From positions 1 to 16,214 of the forward strand of contig CAYOXD010000070.1 in the NCBI GenBank assembly GCA_964407825.1: a DNA stretch of 16,214 nucleotides, given 5' to 3'. Of the stretch, positions 13,518 to 16,214 are shown piece after piece; positions within the stretch are counted from its first letter, which is position 1, and every line of letters starts with the position of its first letter. The stretch comes from CAYOXD01 sp964407825 (GTDB taxonomy: Bacteria > Desulfobacterota > Desulfobacteria > Desulfobacterales > JAFDDL01). Under the pieces are notes generated by a model that saw nothing but the letters and a program-made list of their open reading frames with translations, was not told the origin of the DNA and made no database searches. Made by a program: the position numbers and the translations under genes.

Positions 13518-14042
13518 ATGAAATCCAACGTCACCCTCATCGGTATGCCCGGAGCCGGTAAGAGCACCGTGGGCATCATCCTTGCCAAGAATCTATCCCT
13601 CGGCTTCATCGACACGGATGTGCTCATTCAAATCAACCAGCAACGCTCTCTCCAGCAAATTATCAATGAAACCGGCCATCTGACGTTAAGAGCCATCGAG
13701 GAATACGAAATCTTGAAGCTCAATGTAACCCACCATGTCATTGCAACCGGCGGCAGCGTGGCTTATAGTGCAAAGGCCATGTCACACTTGCGGGATATTT
13801 CGACAATCGTCTTTCTAAGGGCGGGCGTTGAAGAGATAAAGCGACGAATTCATAATTTCGAGACCAGGGGTATCGCCAAACCCGGCCATCAGAGCTTCAG
13901 GGAGCTGTTTGAGGAACGCCAGCTCCTGTATCGGAAATTCGCAGAGATGACCATCGATTGCGAGCACCTGGATCAGGAGGAGGTCGCCCAGAGCATTGCG
14001 GGCGCCCTGCCAAACACAGCTCTGGAAGCCTTCGCGCGATAG
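13518..14042 (+). CDS. Shikimate-kinase-like P-loop kinase
   Basis: This 174-residue protein has the shikimate kinase fold. The P-loop GMPGAGKS is at 9-16, DTD at 32-34, an arginine (R58, in LTLRAIEE) matches the shikimate-contacting position, and ATGGS is at 76-80. FEERQLLY (131-138) gives an arginine near the C-terminal substrate site. Shikimate kinase phosphorylates shikimate in the chorismate pathway. Two differences stand out: the GGG turn is shortened to GGS, and the lid lacks the usual RPLL and reads RGIAKPGHQSF. A related small-molecule substrate is therefore possible. The ATG at 13518 lacks a strong Shine-Dalgarno (GGAGG is 17 bases away), but it directly precedes the first beta strand. 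An upstream ATG at 13482 would overlap the pfkB-like gene by 29 bases. The 7-base gap implies co-transcription with the PfkB kinase. Confidence 0.8.
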   Translation: MKSNVTLIGMPGAGKSTVGIILAKNLSLGFIDTDVLIQINQQRSLQQIINETGHLTLRAIEEYEILKLNVTHHVIATGGSVAYSAKAMSHLRDISTIVFLRAGVEEIKRRIHNFETRGIAKPGHQSFRELFEERQLLYRKFAEMTIDCEHLDQEEVAQSIAGALPNTALEAFAR

Positions 14043-14103
14043 GCAAGGATCAGACCCGCGACCGGAGCGCATAACCACCACCCCCAAGAAAAGGAGAACC
14101 GCT

Positions 14104-14379
14104 ATGCCCAAGTATGTCATCGAAAGGGAAATTCCCGGAGCCGGCAACCTTTCAGCCCAGGATCTGCACGGTATTTCACAGAAATCCTGCGGTGTCCTTA
14201 ATGAAATGGGACCTCAAATTCAGTGGGTTGAAAGCTATGTCACCGCTGACAAGGTCTATTGCATCTATATTGCCCCCAGCGAGGAAGCGGTTCGCGAACA
14301 TGCCCAGAAGGGGGGCTTTCCGGCAGACCGCATCTCCAAGATCGTAACCATGATCGATCCCACCACCGCCGAACCGTGA
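14104..14379 (+). CDS. DUF4242 family small protein
   Basis: This 91-residue protein starts MPKYVIEREIPGAGN and contains SAQDLHGISQKSCGVL (17-32), QWVESYVTADKVYCIYIAP (40-58) and REHAQKGGFPADRI (64-77), the pattern of DUF4242. This family has a small ferredoxin-like alpha/beta fold; a Streptomyces member (SCO4226) has been described as nickel-binding. Candidate metal-binding or redox residues are H22, C29, C53 and H66, but this is inference. AGGAG sits 8 bases before the ATG at 14104, which fixes the start although the frame is open further upstream. It lies 61 bases after the shikimate-kinase-like gene on the same strand and is followed by a GC-rich hairpin, so it probably ends that operon. 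No enzyme activity can be assigned. Confidence 0.85.
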   Translation: MPKYVIEREIPGAGNLSAQDLHGISQKSCGVLNEMGPQIQWVESYVTADKVYCIYIAPSEEAVREHAQKGGFPADRISKIVTMIDPTTAEP

Positions 14380-14422
14380 TTGAGAACACCGGCCATTGAA
14401 GCGTCACGCATAGACACCTCGC

Positions 14423-14450
14423 GCGGGCTGCGGTCATTTTCGCAGCCCGC
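14423..14450 (+). terminator. GC-rich 10-bp hairpin after the DUF4242 gene
   Basis: GCGGGCTGCG (14423-14432) and CGCAGCCCGC (14441-14450) pair perfectly around an 8-base loop ending in four T's, 43 bases past the stop. No T-run follows the stem, but its strength and position make a transcription end likely. Confidence 0.6.
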
Positions 14451-14470
14451 CCCCGCCAAGCGCGTTTTGG

Positions 14471-14509
14471 GCACATTTCTCTCAAAACGATTGCATCTGA
14501 GCACATTTC
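14471..14509. repeat. Direct repeat GCACATTTC, two copies 30 bp apart
   Basis: Identical 9-mers at 14471-14479 and 14501-14509, about three helical turns apart, in the 117 bases between the hairpin and the response-regulator start. They could be a tandem activator site. A weak promoter-like pair (TTGCAT 14491-14496, TAAAGT 14515-14520) overlaps the second copy. Confidence 0.3.
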
Positions 14510-14567
14510 ATGTTTAAAGTACCTGCGTCGTCAAGAGCCAAAATAATGAACGATGTAGGGGGAATGC

Positions 14568-15143
14568 ATGAACGATCAGGACAGGCCCAAGTCGGAACTG
14601 CTTGATGAGTTGGCCCAGCTCCGCCAGAGAATTCAATCGCTCGAGATCGTCGAAAAGAAGTACACCGCTCTAAAGGAAAAGATCCGTCACCTGGGGGAAC
14701 TGGTGAACGATCCGCAGTACGCTGCCCCCTCTGTCCCCCACCAGGAGGCCAGGGACTGCAATGCCACCCTCATGGTGGTGGACGACAATGAGGTTTTCCG
14801 TGAAGTAGTGGTGACGACCTTGACCCTGAGCGGATACCGGGTGCTGGAGGCCGGCAATCTATCGGAGGCGATGCAGGTCCTGAGGGATTCACCGATATCG
14901 GTGGATCTAATCCTCACGGACGTGGTGATGCCCGAGGGAAGCGGCAACGAGCTTTCCCGAAACATCAAAGAGCAGTATCCGAATATCAAGATGCTGTTCA
15001 TGTCCGGGTATTCGGATGAACTTCTTGTCCACTCGGAGGTTCAGAAAGCAATGGAATCGAAGGACTCGTTTTTACAGAAACCCTTTTTAACAGAGGATCT
15101 CATCACAAAGATCAGGGAAAAGCTGGGAAGGGAAAATCCTTGA
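14568..15143 (+). CDS. Single-domain response regulator with N-terminal coiled coil
   Basis: This 191-residue protein is likely a phospho-acceptor that works by protein contact. Residues 6-45 form a heptad-rich coiled coil (SELLDELAQLRQRIQSLE), of the type that often precedes PAS or kinase modules in this group. A receiver domain follows (about 66-188): acidic pair D72/D73 in VVDDNE, phosphorylation site D118 in LILTDVVMP, switch S146 in LFMSGYSD and conserved K171 in LQKPF. There is no DNA-binding or enzymatic output domain. AGGGGG lies 5 bases before the ATG at 14568. The diguanylate cyclase gene begins 11 bases after the stop, so the regulator probably controls it through the coiled coil. 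LFMSGYSD and LQKPF resemble the receivers attached to hybrid PAS histidine kinases, so this may be a detached piece of such a kinase. No kinase is encoded in the window. Confidence 0.88.
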   Translation: MNDQDRPKSELLDELAQLRQRIQSLEIVEKKYTALKEKIRHLGELVNDPQYAAPSVPHQEARDCNATLMVVDDNEVFREVVVTTLTLSGYRVLEAGNLSEAMQVLRDSPISVDLILTDVVMPEGSGNELSRNIKEQYPNIKMLFMSGYSDELLVHSEVQKAMESKDSFLQKPFLTEDLITKIREKLGRENP

Positions 15144-15154
15144 CGGGGCTGGCT

Positions 15155-16214
15155 ATGCACTATTCGGAAACAAATGAGAGGGCAGGCGAACTGTTGCGAC
15201 TGGTCCTGGGGCAAATGGCGCAATGGAAAGTGCCCCCCACACCGATCAATTATACGCTGTGGTATGAGTATGTCGCCGGGACCAACGCCCCCTTGAAGCA
15301 CCAGATGGATCGGCTCGTAAGGGACGGCAAGCCATTGACGCAGGAAACCCACGAAGCGTTGTACCGCCAGCACATCTTCGATGGAGAGCGGATCGCCCAC
15401 AAAAGAATATTCCAGGAGGTCCAGGGGGTCATTGACGAGCTGGCCGCCTATGTGCGGGAGGCCGGCGGGGACATGTCCCAGCAGGGGGGAAAGCTCCAGA
15501 CCCTGGCGGGTCGGCTCGAGGATGAAAATGATCTGGATGTGGTGCGAAACCTGGTGAATTTTTTGGTTTCCGCCACCCGGGACATTCTCGGCACCAGCAA
15601 CCGAATGGAAAAGAAACTGGCCGAGACGACGCGCGAGGTGGATGCGCTGCGGGAAAAAATGGTCCGCCTGAAGACACAGGCCTTGACCGATGCCCTGACA
15701 GGTCTGGTGAACCGGTGGGGCCTCGAAAAGCAACTGCGCGGAGACATGGATCGGGCCAAGTCGGACCAAACGGATTTATGCCTCGTCATGGCGGATATCG
15801 ATCATTTCAAAAAGATCAATGACACCTACGGTCACCTGGTGGGCGATAACGTGATCAAGATGTTTGCCGCCACCCTGATGGATTTCTTCAAGGACCGCGA
15901 CCGGGTGATCCGCTACGGCGGGGAGGAGTTTCTCGTTGTCCTGCCGGCCTGCCCGTTAACAAAGGCCGTAAGCCTTTCGGAGAAACTCAAAGCCTTTCTG
16001 GGAACCATGAAGTGGAAACGAAAGGGGACCGGCGGCACGTTGGGAAAGATCACCCTCTCCTTTGGCGTGGCCAGATACCGATATGATGAACCCATGGCGG
16101 CTTTCATCCAGAGGGCGGACAACGCCCTTTACCTTTCCAAGACAAACGGCCGAAACCAGGTGACGACCGAAGCATCTTCAGCCCCGCCGGAAGCCGGTGT
16201 AATCCGGTCGACAT
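15155..16214 (+). CDS. GGDEF-domain diguanylate cyclase, 3' end outside the window
   Basis: It synthesises cyclic di-GMP from two GTP. The frame is open from the ATG at 15155 to the window edge (353 codons). Residues 1 to about 160 form an N-terminal helical region (GELLRLVLGQMAQW, PTPINYTLWYEYV) like that of many soluble GGDEF proteins. The GGDEF domain runs from about 176: LTDALTGLVNR (177-187), ADIDHFKKINDTYGH (213-227), the active-site loop RYGGEEF (253-259) and ITLSFGVAR (299-307), then ADNALYLSKTNGRNQ (321-335). Active-site residues are intact, so activity is likely. The inhibitory I-site RxxD before the GG(D/E)EF loop reads K246-D-R-D249, so product inhibition may be weakened. There is no transmembrane segment or own receiver domain. 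The start is 11 bases past the response regulator, with GGGG nearby, suggesting one operon. The protein looks nearly complete, but its stop codon is not seen. Confidence 0.92.
   Translation, partial: MHYSETNERAGELLRLVLGQMAQWKVPPTPINYTLWYEYVAGTNAPLKHQMDRLVRDGKPLTQETHEALYRQHIFDGERIAHKRIFQEVQGVIDELAAYVREAGGDMSQQGGKLQTLAGRLEDENDLDVVRNLVNFLVSATRDILGTSNRMEKKLAETTREVDALREKMVRLKTQALTDALTGLVNRWGLEKQLRGDMDRAKSDQTDLCLVMADIDHFKKINDTYGHLVGDNVIKMFAATLMDFFKDRDRVIRYGGEEFLVVLPACPLTKAVSLSEKLKAFLGTMKWKRKGTGGTLGKITLSFGVARYRYDEPMAAFIQRADNALYLSKTNGRNQVTTEASSAPPEAGVIRST

Noticed and set aside
14460..14500. Sigma-54 (-24/-12) promoter before the response regulator
   Set aside because: TGGGCACATTTC resembles only half of the consensus; the GC of the -12 element is not at the required spacing.
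14240..14506. Minus-strand frame rich in W, R and C overlapping the DUF4242 gene end and its hairpin
   Set aside because: Composition is typical of an antisense shadow, it crosses the terminator-like hairpin and it has no ribosome-binding site.
1..16214. Prophage, insertion sequence, CRISPR, toxin-antitoxin, tRNA or rRNA genes
   Set aside because: No transposase, integrase, phage structural gene, regularly spaced repeats or cloverleaf/rRNA sequence was recognised on either strand.

Overview
The window is GC-rich bacterial chromosome and looks like part of a scaffold, with a run of 100 Ns at 12235-12334. The protein set suggests an anaerobic or microaerophilic Desulfobacterota (former Deltaproteobacteria) relative, probably near Desulfobacterales. 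It includes cytochrome bd oxidase, tandem MoeA proteins (one with a PBP-like tail), a rubrerythrin-type ferritin-like protein, an ExeA-like ATPase and small DUF4242 and GGDEF proteins. The taxonomic call is inference from protein character, not from a marker gene.

Layout. (1) 1-1028, plus strand: cydB, whose ATG begins one base before the window. It converges on a very small minus-strand gene at 1197-1301, which I read as ribosomal protein bTHX; two hairpins lie between them. A 301-bp gene-free stretch (1302-1602) holds a good minus-strand promoter for that small gene. (2) 1603-4084, minus strand: beta-hydroxyacid dehydrogenase, then a DnaJ-like protein, then trmO, closely spaced. (3) 4179-8184, minus strand: a UppP-like phosphatase with altered catalytic motifs, a phosphomannomutase/phosphoglucomutase, and a membrane-anchored AAA ATPase fused to an OmpA-like peptidoglycan-binding domain. 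These are tightly coupled and look like an envelope or polysaccharide module. (4) 8325-12181, minus strand: a ferritin-like diiron protein, moeA, and a second moeA fused to a PBP-like domain. The spacer between the two moeA genes holds several short symmetric elements. (5) After the N gap, plus strand: a consensus-like promoter drives an adenosine-kinase-like PfkB protein, a shikimate-kinase-like protein and a DUF4242 protein, ending in a GC-rich hairpin. (6) 14568-16214, plus strand: a single-domain response regulator with a coiled-coil leader, then a GGDEF diguanylate cyclase that runs off the window.

How the genes fit together. Region 3 could recycle or divert undecaprenyl phosphate, supply hexose-1-phosphate, and use an ATPase that spans the inner membrane and grips peptidoglycan. 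Region 4 serves the last step of molybdenum (or tungsten) cofactor synthesis. Region 6 is probably a small phosphorelay-to-c-di-GMP unit. No phage, insertion sequence, CRISPR array, tRNA or rRNA was found. The least ordinary items are the bTHX gene, the UppP-like protein with a changed PGxSRSxxT motif, the AAA-TM-OmpA fusion and the structured moeA-moeA spacer.
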